A stretch of 64,000 bases of DNA. Origin: Bacteroides intestinalis. Its GTDB lineage: Bacteria > Bacteroidota > Bacteroidia > Bacteroidales > Bacteroidaceae. The DNA lies in the NCBI RefSeq assembly GCF_902364365.1, contig NZ_CABJDN010000003.1:558001-622000 (forward strand). The letters are read 5' to 3'. The notes under the pieces were generated by a model that saw only the letters and a list, made by a program, of their open reading frames with translations, was not told where the DNA came from and searched no databases. Position numbers and translations under genes: made by a program. Below, one piece after another: positions 1-9,189 of the stretch (the stretch's first letter is position 1; the number at the start of each line of letters is the position of its first letter).

Positions 1-459
1 TTTATCCATCGGTTGGAAATTATCCACATAGTAGGCTATTTCCTCTTCACTTAAAGTGGCAAAACGCACCTCAGTTTGTGCAGTAAAACTACGCTGCCAG
101 TCGGTAGTGGTTATGCATACACCAGTGAAAACTTCATGGGTACGTCCGGACATAGTGCGCAACATCTGCAAAGCATCTTCCCTATCCCGGGGTTTGCCCA
201 ACACCTTGCCATCCAGCCATACAATTGTATCGGCAGTAATCATCAATTCACCGGGCTGCATCATGGCAACGTAAGCATCCGCCTTTTCTTTAGCGATATA
301 CAAAGGTATATCCGCACCCTGCAAAGTATCAGGATAAGACTCATCCACATCGGGCAAAGTCCGCACTTCATAGTCCACACCTAACCCTGCAAGCAATTCC
401 TTCCTTCGCGGAGAATTACTGGCAAGTATCACCTTATACTTTTTCAAATTGTCCAACAC
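1..459 (-). CDS. maf: Maf-like nucleoside triphosphate pyrophosphatase (3' end beyond window)
   Basis: Maf/YhdE-family proteins hydrolyse non-canonical or modified nucleoside triphosphates to monophosphates in the cytoplasm. The 153 codons visible begin with the family signature ASNSPRRKELL near residue 12, followed by the conserved DTIVWLDGKVLGKPR stretch around residue 80, so the family call is firm. The gene runs off the left edge and its C-terminus is missing. No ATG lies upstream in frame; I chose the GTG at 459-457, which follows an AAAGAGG ribosome-binding-like stretch. It is the last visible gene of a minus-strand run with a KdsC-like phosphatase, DUF2520 protein, small membrane protein and nitroreductase, separated from the phosphatase by 45 bp rich in AATTATT repeats. 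Confidence 0.9.
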   Translation of the reverse strand, partial: MLDNLKKYKVILASNSPRRKELLAGLGVDYEVRTLPDVDESYPDTLQGADIPLYIAKEKADAYVAMMQPGELMITADTIVWLDGKVLGKPRDREDALQMLRTMSGRTHEVFTGVCITTTDWQRSFTAQTEVRFATLSEEEIAYYVDNFQPMDK

Positions 460-504
460 TGCCTCTTTAATTTTTAATTATTAATTATTAATTTGCTCGT
501 CATC

Positions 505-1032
505 CTACCATCCGAAGGCTTTATCATCCATCCAAAGTCCCTGAACTTTCAGGACTTGTTCCACGACATCCCGACCACAACCATAGCCACCATTGGCATA
601 AGATATATAGCGGGAAACAGCCTTCACTTCCGCTGATGCATCTTTAGGACAACATGGCAATCCACATTCACGCATCACTTCGATATCGGGAATATCATCT
701 CCTACATAAAGAATCTCTTCATTTTTAAGACTATGACGGTCACGGAAATCATGATAATCATGGATTTTCACGGAAGAAGACATATAAATATCCACAGAAG
801 GAATTCCCAAAGCCACGAAACGTTTACGAACAGCCTCAGAGCGTCCACCGGTTATGATACCCAATAGCAGTCCCTGTTTACCGGCAAGGTGCAAGGCATA
901 TCCATCCTTAATGTTCACGGTACGCATCGGTTCGCCATCCGGACTCATCGGGATAACGTTAGCACTTAAGACGCCATCGACATCAAAAACAAGGGCCTTT
1001 ATCTTCTTTAAATCGTAATTGATAGTACTCAC
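505..1032 (-). CDS. kdsC: KdsC-type HAD phosphatase (3-deoxy-D-manno-octulosonate 8-phosphate phosphatase)
   Basis: The 175-residue length and sequence match the small capless HAD phosphatases that release inorganic phosphate from KDO 8-phosphate in lipopolysaccharide core synthesis. The nucleophile motif FDVDGVL is at residues 15-21, motif II (IITGG) is near residue 60, and the C-terminal motif YVGDDIPD near residue 110 carries the Mg-binding acidic pair. The family acts as a cytoplasmic tetramer. The gene is in the same direction as maf and the DUF2520 gene, with short gaps, so co-transcription is likely. Some Bacteroidetes homologues act on other sugar-acid phosphates, so the exact substrate is inferred from family membership. 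Confidence 0.85.
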   Translation of the reverse strand: MSTINYDLKKIKALVFDVDGVLSANVIPMSPDGEPMRTVNIKDGYALHLAGKQGLLLGIITGGRSEAVRKRFVALGIPSVDIYMSSSVKIHDYHDFRDRHSLKNEEILYVGDDIPDIEVMRECGLPCCPKDASAEVKAVSRYISYANGGYGCGRDVVEQVLKVQGLWMDDKAFGW

Positions 1033-1072
1033 TATATTCGGTTTTTAGTTGGGTTATTTATCAAAAACAACA

Positions 1073-1867
1073 TTACTTGTTATGCAAACGATGTATGCTC
1101 TCGCTAACCAATTGATATAATTCCTGCATCTCCGGTTCACCCGCAAGCATCTCCAGATGTTTATTGATCACATTCTCATCATAACGTACAGCTGGCCCCG
1201 TCTGCGCTTGCTTCGGTTCCAATTCGTGCACTTTACGAGCTGTCTCATCAATCAAAGGCAACATGGCATCAAACGGAAGATCATACTTTTTTAGCAATTC
1301 AGCCGCCAGGGCATACATGTGATTCGTGAAATTACAAGTAACCACAGCAGCCAGATGCAGACTTCTCCGTTGCTCGGAAGTTGCCTCGTATACTTTCTCC
1401 GAAAGAACAGAAGCAATTGCTTTTAGCAACTCTGTATCTTCAGACGAATTACTCTCTATAAAGAAAGGCACTACACGAAAATCAACTTCACGCTGCTTGC
1501 TGAAAGTCTGCATAGGATAAAACACTCCATAACGTGATGCTTTACCTTCCCAGATATTCATAGGAATACTTCCGGCTGTATGTACCAGTAAAGCATCTTC
1601 CTTTCCGGCAACAATTTCAGGTAATAATGTCACGAAAGCATCATCCTTTAAAGAGACAATATATAACCGGGCATCCTTAGACACTTCAGAAAGTTCGGTT
1701 GTATATCCAGCCTCCACCGCCTGCGCCAATGCACATGCAGCTTCTTTTGTACGGCTATATACCTGTACTATACGAAAGCCATTCTGATATAAAGCCTTAG
1801 CCAGATTAGTCGCGAGGTTTCCGGCACCGATAAAGACTATCGGCGTATCTTGTACACTCCTTTTCAT
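1073..1867 (-). CDS. Rossmann-like and DUF2520 domain-containing protein
   Basis: A 264-residue protein with an N-terminal NAD(P)-binding Rossmann fold (VFIGAGNLATNLA near residue 11, a GxGxxA dinucleotide motif) and a C-terminal helical DUF2520 domain. It resembles the 6-phosphogluconate dehydrogenase/ketopantoate reductase superfamily in architecture, but the substrate is unknown. An open frame extends upstream to 1981. I place the start at the ATG at 1867 because the glycine-rich fold begins right after it and because that ATG overlaps the stop of the preceding gene by four bases (ATGA), a typical translational-coupling arrangement. It sits in the maf/kdsC run. Confidence 0.85.
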   Translation of the reverse strand: MKRSVQDTPIVFIGAGNLATNLAKALYQNGFRIVQVYSRTKEAACALAQAVEAGYTTELSEVSKDARLYIVSLKDDAFVTLLPEIVAGKEDALLVHTAGSIPMNIWEGKASRYGVFYPMQTFSKQREVDFRVVPFFIESNSSEDTELLKAIASVLSEKVYEATSEQRRSLHLAAVVTCNFTNHMYALAAELLKKYDLPFDAMLPLIDETARKVHELEPKQAQTGPAVRYDENVINKHLEMLAGEPEMQELYQLVSESIHRLHNK

Positions 1868-2199
1868 CTTGTAGCCAGCCAATATAAAATAATTCCGAGA
1901 ACTAACAGCGCTATAGGTAACAGATAAGCAGACATCGTACCGAGTAATGCTGTAATCAATCCGAAGTTCAGTATTAACCATAAACCGATCAACACCAGCC
2001 CTACAGACTTGTCACGCTTGAAAATGAGGAATATTACTGCTGTATAAAGCAGGAAGTTATCTTTATTCATCACCCACGGCAAGCCGATATTGGAAAAATG
2101 TATCAATTTATCCACCAGATAAAGTATGCCGAAAACAATCAGTGTAACAGCCGTAGCCCTGTAAGTATCGCGGTTATTGTTTGCTTTTGCTGCGCTCAC
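1864..2199 (-). CDS. Small integral membrane protein of unknown function
   Basis: A 111-residue hydrophobic protein with about four predicted membrane helices (near residues 15-32, 45-60, 65-85 and 88-108) separated by short charged loops; the tail ends in LATR. The pattern resembles LiaI/DUF5668-type small membrane proteins, but I do not recognise a firm family. The start is a GTG at 2199-2197 preceded by GGAGGAAAG, an unusually good Shine-Dalgarno for Bacteroides. It begins 2 bp after the nitroreductase stop and overlaps the next gene by 4 bp, so it is clearly part of the same operon. Confidence 0.7.
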   Translation of the reverse strand: MSAAKANNNRDTYRATAVTLIVFGILYLVDKLIHFSNIGLPWVMNKDNFLLYTAVIFLIFKRDKSVGLVLIGLWLILNFGLITALLGTMSAYLLPIALLVLGIILYWLATR

Positions 2200-2201
2200 C
2201 G

Positions 2202-2738
2202 TTACTTTCCTCCAAATTTATTGATATGAACTTTTTCCCATTGCAAATGTTCTTCACTAAAGGGCTTGCGCTCCATTCCCTTGTGTCCGATAGCAATGAC
2301 ACTGAGGACTTGTAGCTGCAAAGGAATATCGAGTACCTCGCGCACATATTCATCGGAAGGCATACCAGTAGCCGTAGAACGTTCGCGCACCTGTACCCAA
2401 CAACTGCCTAAGCCCATGTCTTCTGCCTGTAACTGTATAATAATCGAAGCAATGGAAGCATCTTCAATCCACACATCACTAACCAACGGATCGGCCGTCA
2501 CCACAATTGCCAGCGGGGCATCAGCAATAAACTGCGACGATTGTGCCTTACAATGCGATAGTTTTTCTAGTAATTCCTTATCATCCACCATGATAAATTG
2601 CCATGCATTTGTACGCTTGGAAGTAGGCGACATCAGTGCAGCTTTCATCAAAGCAACCACCTGTTCCTGTGTCAACTCTTCATTTGTAAACTTCCGCATG
2701 CTGCGGCGAACCTTTAGTAATTCACTGAAATTTTCCAT
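2202..2738 (-). CDS. Nitroreductase family protein
   Basis: A 178-residue FMN-dependent NAD(P)H oxidoreductase of the nitroreductase superfamily. The N-terminal RRSMRKF motif (residues 11-17) binds the FMN phosphate and PTSKRTNAWQF (about residues 38-48) is the typical second flavin-contact segment. The C-terminus has the conserved VLSVIAIGHKG strand. Such proteins reduce nitroaromatics or quinones in vitro; the physiological substrate is unknown. It is the first gene of the minus-strand run down to maf, and a TATCTTTG element lies 128 bp upstream. Confidence 0.88.
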   Translation of the reverse strand: MENFSELLKVRRSMRKFTNEELTQEQVVALMKAALMSPTSKRTNAWQFIMVDDKELLEKLSHCKAQSSQFIADAPLAIVVTADPLVSDVWIEDASIASIIIQLQAEDMGLGSCWVQVRERSTATGMPSDEYVREVLDIPLQLQVLSVIAIGHKGMERKPFSEEHLQWEKVHINKFGGK

Positions 2739-2764
2739 ATATCGTAATATTATTTATTAAGTAA

Positions 2765-2841
2765 CAAGCTACCGACTATGAACTACAAGTGGCTGCGCTA
2801 ACATACCCGAATGGCACTTGTAGCTCGTAGCCGGTAGCTTG
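2765..2841. repeat. Long intergenic hairpin with GGCTGCGC core (copy 1)
   Basis: Arms CAAGCTACCG (2765-2774) and CGGTAGCTTG (2832-2841) are perfectly complementary, and an inner pair CTACAAGTG (2783-2791) / CACTTGTAG (2815-2823) also pairs. The loop begins with GGCTGCGC (2791-2798). The same architecture and core occur at 36876-36960 and 22583-22682. It lies between divergent genes, so it does not look like a simple operon-end terminator. Confidence 0.75.
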
Positions 2842-2865
2842 TAGCTAATTTATCGTTTAAGAACG

Positions 2866-2894
2866 CAAAGATACGAGATTATTTTTTAAATTTG
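2866..2894. promoter_or_regulatory. Divergent -7 elements for the nitroreductase run and the acyltransferase
   Basis: CAAAGATA at 2866-2873 reads TATCTTTG on the minus strand, and TAAATTTG at 2887-2894 fits the same TAnnTTTG consensus on the plus strand. Neither has a clear TTTG at the -33 position. If the plus element is used, the acyltransferase mRNA would be almost leaderless. Confidence 0.4.
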
Positions 2895-2900
2895 CAGTCA

Positions 2901-3884
2901 ATGCCTTTGAAACTAACCACATATTACCACGGGAGTAACATCCCGGAACTACCGGGCAAAAATACGTTTCACTCCCTTGAGTTGTTTCATATCTATGAAG
3001 CAACCCCGGGTTATACACCCCTTCTCATTGTTGCATCAGAGGCAGGAAAGCCCGTTGCCAAGCTATTGGCGGCAATACGAAAGAGTGCTCGTTTGTTTCC
3101 ACCCTCTATCATCAAGAGATGTGAAATCTATGGCACAGGAGAATATTTTGATGAAACAGTCGATAAAGAATTTGTCTTTGGCGAAATTCTACAACGGTTA
3201 ACTGCCGAGGCATTGCGGGAAGCATTTCTTATTGAGTTTCGCAATCTGGAAAATTCGCTGTTCGGGTATAAATCTTTCCGCAAGAATCGCTATTTTGCCA
3301 TCAACTGGCTACGGGTACGCAATTCGCTACATAGCATCGAACATGTAGAAAGTCGTTTCAGTCCCTCACGTATCCGTCAGATAAAAAAAGGATTAAAAAA
3401 TGGTGCAGAAGTGCGTGAAGCCCATACTCCTGAGGAAATACGTACTTTCTCCCAGATGCTACACCATGTTTATTCCTCAAAAATACGCCGCCACTTCCCC
3501 AGCAGAGTCTTCTTCCTACGCATGGAAGAAGAAATGATGAAAGGGGAACAAAGCAAAATATTCATTGTCACTTACAAAGATAAAATTATAGGTGGCAGTG
3601 CCTGCATCTATTCCGAAGATAATGCCTATCTCTGGTTCTCCGGTGGCATGCGCAAGACGTATGCTCTCCAATATCCTGGCATACTTGCCGTATGGCATGC
3701 TCTATCTGATGCCAAGCAACGCGGCTACCGCCATCTTGAATTTATGGATGTCGGCCTCCCCTTCCGCAAACACGGTTATCGCGAGTTTGTCCTACGCTTC
3801 GGCGGCAAGCAAAGCAGTACTCGCCGCTGGTTCCGTTTCCGTTGGGAATGGCTGAATAGAATACTAAACAAAATCTACGAATAG
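2901..3884 (+). CDS. GNAT/FemAB-like acyltransferase
   Basis: A 327-residue protein with the double-GNAT layout of FemAB-like and BioF2-like acyltransferases. The N-terminal half carries the conserved RQIKKGLKNG segment (about residue 160), and the C-terminal half has KIIGGSACI followed by LEFMDVGLPFRKHGYREF near the end, where these enzymes bind the acyl donor. Relatives add amino acids or acyl groups to cell-wall or lipid precursors; the substrate here is not determinable. A TTG start three codons upstream (2892) is possible, but the ATG at 2901 is preferred. No signal peptide, so cytoplasmic. It converges on the debranching enzyme gene with only a 3-bp gap between stop codons. Confidence 0.65.
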   Translation: MPLKLTTYYHGSNIPELPGKNTFHSLELFHIYEATPGYTPLLIVASEAGKPVAKLLAAIRKSARLFPPSIIKRCEIYGTGEYFDETVDKEFVFGEILQRLTAEALREAFLIEFRNLENSLFGYKSFRKNRYFAINWLRVRNSLHSIEHVESRFSPSRIRQIKKGLKNGAEVREAHTPEEIRTFSQMLHHVYSSKIRRHFPSRVFFLRMEEEMMKGEQSKIFIVTYKDKIIGGSACIYSEDNAYLWFSGGMRKTYALQYPGILAVWHALSDAKQRGYRHLEFMDVGLPFRKHGYREFVLRFGGKQSSTRRWFRFRWEWLNRILNKIYE

Positions 3885-3887
3885 ACT

Positions 3888-6236
3888 TCACTCTACACTT
3901 TGGTATGTCAGCGGCGGATCAAAGTAGCGAGACATACTCTTCAGATTCTCTCTGTAAGACGGCTTTGCAAAATGAGTATTGTGGAAATAGGCATCCTGTT
4001 GTTGCTTCTTCTCCAGCTTGGCAGCATCCGGTTCCACTGTATAATTTGCGATTTGTTTACCGGAGGCATCCGATACTTCTACTTTCATACTTGCTACATC
4101 TGTCTTGATATTCACTGAACTGTTGGTTGAAACCGGAACTTCCAATGCCTGATAAGAATCGATATTCAGTTTAAGAGATACAGGCGCACCCGTCCATTCA
4201 TAATGATAAATTCCGTTAGCTCCATTTTTAGAGAAGACCATACGAAGGATACCATCTCCAACGTTTACTTGTGCATCTACCTCTTTCAAATCAGAAGGAA
4301 GTTTTGGATCAATGGTAATAGAATGGTTAAGCATATCGGGACGAATACCCAAGAAATATTGATTCCACACACGGATATGTTCACTATTACTCCATGCCTG
4401 CAGAAAAGTTCCACTACGCCGTACCCATGTCTGCCCGGCATGTGGCCACGCATCTGCATTCTCCGACAAACTCCCAACAGCACCTTCGGCAAGTGCCTGA
4501 CGATTCATGTTTTTGAATAACGCATAGGCTATATCCTGCTGACCGTTTTCTATCATCCGTTGCATAGCCATACCATTGTTCCAAAGCCATATCGTACCGT
4601 TATGGTACGCATCATCTTTATGATAACGATACCATTGCTCATGGTAAGGATGAAACTGTTCGTCATACTGGTCGAGCGAAGACACTCCCCACGGATATAC
4701 CAGGCGTTCCCAGACTTCCTTTGTTTCATGCATCTTTAAATCTGAATCAGAAATCAAATCCAACGCATAGATAGCATTGGGGCGGAATTGCATATCTCCA
4801 CTTCCATCTGCATTCAAATGATCATAAATAAATTTAGTAGCAGTGTCAACAAAGTCTTGTTCAAAGCTTAAACGAAGGTGCGCTGCCGCCTTACTCCAAC
4901 ATAGTGCATCTTCTTCCTTATTCATGTATCGGGCAAGGTCTGCAGCATTCCTCAACTGAGTATACCATAATGCCTGCACATCTACAGCACGATTGCCGCG
5001 TGGCGAACATGGATATCTACCCTGGCGCTTGGCATCCATCCAGGTATCTGCATCTGCATGGGTAAGATAACCTTTCTCATCAGTATACAGCCGGAGAGAT
5101 GCATCCGTAGCAATCTTCACTGAAGGATATATCTCTTTTACAAAGGCGGTATCACCGGTATATTTCAGATAATCGTGCACTTGCATAACAAAGCGGGGTG
5201 TTCCATCGGTAGTATTATAGAGAACACCTTCCAGATTCAAGCGATTCGGTACACGCCCGTAAGTAGGAGAAGTAGAAATAGTATCCTGGTAACGTGCAAA
5301 AGAAGCTAGAATATCACGTGCCGTATCAAACTGTCCTGTACAGAGTACTGCACCCGGCATAGAGATAAACATATCTCGTCCCCAGAAATCCGTAAACCAA
5401 GGCAGACCGGCATACATGCCATAACCACCATGTTGATGAGTTATCAGTTGGTCGTTAGTGAGCATAATCCAGGCGAGGGCATGATCTAAAGAATCCTGAT
5501 TTGTTTTTAAAGGATTATGATCTAGTAACAACTGAATACGCTGGCTACGTGTACTCAACCATTTTTCTCCTTCTTGACGAAAATCTTCTATTATTTTCCG
5601 GCTCTCTCCTTCGGTACCGAAAGCGATCAGGAAACCATCGGAAGAAGTCGAAACAGTTATCAGACTGTCAGTAAATTCTATTTCCACTTCTTTTACAGGT
5701 GCTATGCGTATTACATTCTCCGACGATTCTTTCGCAGTATAAAGTATTGAATTTCCCTCTTTCCGTGCATCTACAACATTTCCTCCTATCAACATTAATG
5801 AGATCTGTTTTCCCTGCACACTATCCATACGAACATATAATAACTTTGGTTCATCCACCAGAGAAAATGTTTCCACAGCCTTTCCATAATGGCGGACTAA
5901 TCTGTCAGGATATACCGATGTGCGAGCATCTTTCCGATACAATCTTTCACCATCCACATACAAACGGTAATCAGCAAAGATACGTTTAGCATAGATATTC
6001 CACCCAGCATACCAGTCTCCCCAATCGTCAGTAGAGGTCATTCCATAGTAGAAGCCACCATTCTTATCTGTATAAGAATACTCACGAGACTGTCCGCCAG
6101 GTATAGTGATACCTAATTTATCCATATTTAACGGAGATAACTCTTTTACATTTTCACTGCAAGACATTACTAAAAAAGAAGTAGCTGCAAGTAATATACT
6201 CGCAGCTTTCTTTGAAAAACACCAATTTACAACCAT
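3888..6236 (-). CDS. Exported glycogen-debranching-type amylo-alpha-1,6-glucosidase (GH133-like lipoprotein)
   Basis: A 782-residue protein with an N-terminal hydrophobic signal ending in LVMSC (Cys26), a likely lipoprotein signal. It then has an N-terminal beta-rich domain (to about residue 230) and a GH15-like (alpha/alpha)6 barrel of the amylo-alpha-1,6-glucosidase type, with signature WFTDFWGRDMFISMPG near residue 280 and acidic, aromatic-rich segments ADTWMDA and GTIWLWNNGMA. The C-terminus is a beta domain. It should remove alpha-1,6-linked glucose or maltosyl branches from glycogen, amylopectin or their dextrins. It begins 16 bp after the GH13 amylase stop, so the two form a transcription unit driven by the operator-linked promoter at 9112-9189. 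Family debranching enzymes are usually cytoplasmic, so the export signal is notable. Confidence 0.8.
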   Translation of the reverse strand: MVVNWCFSKKAASILLAATSFLVMSCSENVKELSPLNMDKLGITIPGGQSREYSYTDKNGGFYYGMTSTDDWGDWYAGWNIYAKRIFADYRLYVDGERLYRKDARTSVYPDRLVRHYGKAVETFSLVDEPKLLYVRMDSVQGKQISLMLIGGNVVDARKEGNSILYTAKESSENVIRIAPVKEVEIEFTDSLITVSTSSDGFLIAFGTEGESRKIIEDFRQEGEKWLSTRSQRIQLLLDHNPLKTNQDSLDHALAWIMLTNDQLITHQHGGYGMYAGLPWFTDFWGRDMFISMPGAVLCTGQFDTARDILASFARYQDTISTSPTYGRVPNRLNLEGVLYNTTDGTPRFVMQVHDYLKYTGDTAFVKEIYPSVKIATDASLRLYTDEKGYLTHADADTWMDAKRQGRYPCSPRGNRAVDVQALWYTQLRNAADLARYMNKEEDALCWSKAAAHLRLSFEQDFVDTATKFIYDHLNADGSGDMQFRPNAIYALDLISDSDLKMHETKEVWERLVYPWGVSSLDQYDEQFHPYHEQWYRYHKDDAYHNGTIWLWNNGMAMQRMIENGQQDIAYALFKNMNRQALAEGAVGSLSENADAWPHAGQTWVRRSGTFLQAWSNSEHIRVWNQYFLGIRPDMLNHSITIDPKLPSDLKEVDAQVNVGDGILRMVFSKNGANGIYHYEWTGAPVSLKLNIDSYQALEVPVSTNSSVNIKTDVASMKVEVSDASGKQIANYTVEPDAAKLEKKQQQDAYFHNTHFAKPSYRENLKSMSRYFDPPLTYQSVE

Positions 6237-6252
6237 ATTTACAACAACTAAC

Positions 6253-9084
6253 CTATTTCATTATTTTGCAAACCTGTACTTTACCATCTTCCATATAAAC
6301 CCGTGCCATATAATAACCAACAGGTAAGGCTGACAGGCCTACAGAAGTACACCTTTCCTGCGTCATCACCAGCATTCCGTTTACAGAATATACTTCTACA
6401 CGTTTAGCCTCTCCAACAGGTAACACCAAAGTATCTATTGCCTTATTATAATATATCAAAGGCACTTCCGCATCAGGAGTAGTGGTTTCAATCCCAGTCA
6501 AAGTCGGTTTAAAGTTGGTAAAGAGACGGAATTCATGAGCAGGGACAGCAATAGTCTGTGTAGCACCTGACACACTCAATGGCTCATTATCTTTCAGAAA
6601 TTCATACCATGTACCTGTTTCCGGGAAAGTTACAGAAAGGTTCTTATCTGCCAAAGTAAAGTTTCCAACCACTACAAAAGACTTGCCATCAGTAGAAGTA
6701 GCTGACAAGGTACGTCCATTATCCCAGTTTGTAGTACCTACCTTCCAGCTAAATGTAGTATTCGAAGCAAATAGTTCAGGATATGAATGACGAAAATCTA
6801 AAAGGGCAGCATACGTTTCATACAATCCTTTTCGATCAGCATCTTCAAAATAGTCCCAACGTATAGGTTTAGGATCCGTACGATAACCGTCCTGATCGTC
6901 ATAACTAGAACCATCACTATTGTTGTTTATAGAGAAATCATACCCTAACTCACCAAATTGCCAGATCATCTTTGGTCCGGGTACGGTAAGAAAGAAAGCC
7001 GCATTTGTGGCTAAACGTTTGGTGCGAGTAGAGAGATTAATATTACTTCCTGTTGCAGGACTCATTCCGGTATTTGTACTCGTTGTTGATGCTATTACTC
7101 CGGTATTTCCCCATTTCCAGGCTTTAAATCCTGTACGTTCCTCATCGTGACTTTCCATATATCCTACTAAACTACCAGCAGGCATACTGGATGTTCCCGC
7201 AAATAAACCAGAAAAATCGGTTTTTGGACCACTCCATCCCATAGCAGTTTCACAATATGCTTCATTTTTATTACGCCATAGCAAGATGCCCGCATCTCCT
7301 AACTGCTTTTCTTCACTGAGAGCTGCCAGATGTTCAAAAATAACATAAGCACCCGGTTGTCGTTCTTTTACGGCAGCCGACATACGCTTCAGGTTATTAA
7401 TACGTGCATTATCCGGCCCATTTGCCCAGTCATTCACTCCATAAGGAGTATTAGAGAAACCTTTCGTAAAATCATAACGGAAACCATCAATTTTGTATTC
7501 TGACATCCAGAAACCAGCTACACTATCTACCAGAACACGGGTATATTCACTATCATGATTAAAATCATATCCCCATGAGAGGCTCGGATTCTTTATATTT
7601 GATTCTTGATTATACCACGGATTATCAGCAGAGGGCTTTCCATCTGCATCCTTATACAAAAGATAAAAAGGAGACTGACCAAAGCTATGATTCAGCACAA
7701 GGTCGATAATAACAGCCATCCCTTGACTGTGGCATTCATCCACAAAAGCTCTTAAATCATTCTTTGTACCATAATACTTATCCACGGCAAAATAGAATGA
7801 AGGATTATATCCCCAACTCGTATTTCCTTCGAACTCATTAATAGGCATCAATTCTATAGCATTTACTCCCAGATTCTTTAAATATCCCAGCTTTTCTTTT
7901 GCAGCGTTAAACGTATGTTCTTCAGTAAAATCACGAACCAACATTTCATAAATAACCAATTGCTCAGAAGCCGGGCGTTCGAAGTTCTTTACTTTCCAAT
8001 TATATACAGTCTGTCCTGTTTGTAATACAGAAACAATACCTTCTGCTTTTCCGGCTGGATAAGGTTTCAGATTCGGATATGTCGTACTTTCAATATACTG
8101 GTCGTTCCAAGGATCCAGAACTTTATCTGTATAAGGATCTGCAATATAAATAGAGCCATCTACCAAATATTGAAAAGTATATTCTTCACCTTTTATCAAT
8201 CCGGAAAGAGTTATCCAGAAATATTCACCATCTTGTTTCAACTGATAATCGGATTTAGGAGTCCAATCATTAAAATCACCCACTACATATACGTACTTCT
8301 TTTTTGGAGCTTGTAGTACCAAAGTTACTTCTGTATCACTGATATAGTTAATACCGGGACGTACACCTTTGGGCATTGCCTCCGAGATACTTGTTCCATT
8401 CAGCACTGTTACTTCTTGTGTAGCAGAAACAGTTTTACCATTAGCGGTAGCTTCTGCTTTCAACGTATAGCTTCCGGCAGTTGAGAATGTATAAGATTGG
8501 GAAATTGTAGTAGCATTAGCTTTCGTAGCTATTTCAGTAGCACCTACATAGAGTTTTAGAGTTGAAGCAACAGAAGCAGAAGCTTTAATTGTAAGAGCAG
8601 TATTTGTGATCAAATTTTCTTTCTCAGCAGGCTGATCGAAACGAACGGTTAAACCGGCAGTATGAACATCTACGAATATATCTTTATTACCCGTATCCTT
8701 GCCTTCTTTTGATGTATCTGCACTACGAAAAACAAAAGCCAGTTGTTTTACTGTTTCTCCATCTTTAACGCCATAATATTCACGAATATTAGGGGTTATT
8801 TTCAGTTGCCATTTATCATTTCCTAATGAAGTCAGTTTATACTTCGCCGAGTTATCTCCCCAAGTTGGGGCATATTGCCAACTTGTACCCGTACTGAGTA
8901 TCACTCCTGTATGTGCATACACATCACCAGTAAAGCCTTTCAGTCCTGCGGTACCTTTCGTTGCATCAAAGATAATGGTTACCTCATCATTTTCTGTTGG
9001 GAAATCCGGAGTAGTAGTTACTATTTGCGCTTGCATAGCTAAAACAGCTAACAAGCAAATAAAAAAAGCGTAGAGTCTTTTCAT
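6253..9084 (-). CDS. Multidomain alpha-amylase family GH13 enzyme with E-set domains and a sorting-like C-terminal tail
   Basis: A 943-residue exported enzyme with signal peptide to about AMQAQ (residue 20). Order: N-terminal beta domains (about 25-230), a CBM48-like E-set domain containing VYVVGDFNDW (about 264-273), and a GH13 catalytic barrel from about residue 375. The catalytic triad is intact: nucleophile Asp538 (DGFRYD), acid/base Glu584 (VIFEHL) and His646-Asp647 (MESHDEE). A C-terminal beta domain follows. The last ~70 residues resemble a type IX-secretion sorting domain (VEVYSVNGMLV ... LPVGYYMARV ... CKIMK). It probably cleaves alpha-1,4 or alpha-1,6 links in starch. A LacI-type operator and a -7 element lie just upstream, so it starts its own transcript with the debranching gene. 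Confidence 0.85.
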   Translation of the reverse strand: MKRLYAFFICLLAVLAMQAQIVTTTPDFPTENDEVTIIFDATKGTAGLKGFTGDVYAHTGVILSTGTSWQYAPTWGDNSAKYKLTSLGNDKWQLKITPNIREYYGVKDGETVKQLAFVFRSADTSKEGKDTGNKDIFVDVHTAGLTVRFDQPAEKENLITNTALTIKASASVASTLKLYVGATEIATKANATTISQSYTFSTAGSYTLKAEATANGKTVSATQEVTVLNGTSISEAMPKGVRPGINYISDTEVTLVLQAPKKKYVYVVGDFNDWTPKSDYQLKQDGEYFWITLSGLIKGEEYTFQYLVDGSIYIADPYTDKVLDPWNDQYIESTTYPNLKPYPAGKAEGIVSVLQTGQTVYNWKVKNFERPASEQLVIYEMLVRDFTEEHTFNAAKEKLGYLKNLGVNAIELMPINEFEGNTSWGYNPSFYFAVDKYYGTKNDLRAFVDECHSQGMAVIIDLVLNHSFGQSPFYLLYKDADGKPSADNPWYNQESNIKNPSLSWGYDFNHDSEYTRVLVDSVAGFWMSEYKIDGFRYDFTKGFSNTPYGVNDWANGPDNARINNLKRMSAAVKERQPGAYVIFEHLAALSEEKQLGDAGILLWRNKNEAYCETAMGWSGPKTDFSGLFAGTSSMPAGSLVGYMESHDEERTGFKAWKWGNTGVIASTTSTNTGMSPATGSNINLSTRTKRLATNAAFFLTVPGPKMIWQFGELGYDFSINNNSDGSSYDDQDGYRTDPKPIRWDYFEDADRKGLYETYAALLDFRHSYPELFASNTTFSWKVGTTNWDNGRTLSATSTDGKSFVVVGNFTLADKNLSVTFPETGTWYEFLKDNEPLSVSGATQTIAVPAHEFRLFTNFKPTLTGIETTTPDAEVPLIYYNKAIDTLVLPVGEAKRVEVYSVNGMLVMTQERCTSVGLSALPVGYYMARVYMEDGKVQVCKIMK

Positions 9085-9111
9085 TCGGTATCAATTTATG
9101 AGTTAATAGTT

Positions 9112-9189
9112 CAAAAGTACAGTAGTTATCTCAAATTATCAAGTGCTTGAAACAGAAGGAGAAGAAGAAGTAATGCAAACGGTTGCATG
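9112..9189 (-). promoter_or_regulatory. Operator-linked promoter of the amylase/debranching unit
   Basis: Palindrome ATGCAAACGGTTGCAT at 9174-9189 (core 14-mer 9175-9188) is a LacI-family operator type. On the minus strand a -7 element TACTTTTG lies at 9112-9119, leaving exactly 55 bp between operator and -7. The susC promoter has the same 55-bp gap and the LacI gene promoter 54 bp. The -33 region has only a weak TTG (complement of 9141-9143), consistent with an activator-dependent promoter. Confidence 0.75.

Noticed and set aside
1868-1981. Longer N-terminus of the DUF2520 protein (start at 1981)
   Set aside because: The extra residues overlap the upstream membrane-protein gene and precede the Rossmann motif; the ATGA overlap at 1864-1867 fits better.
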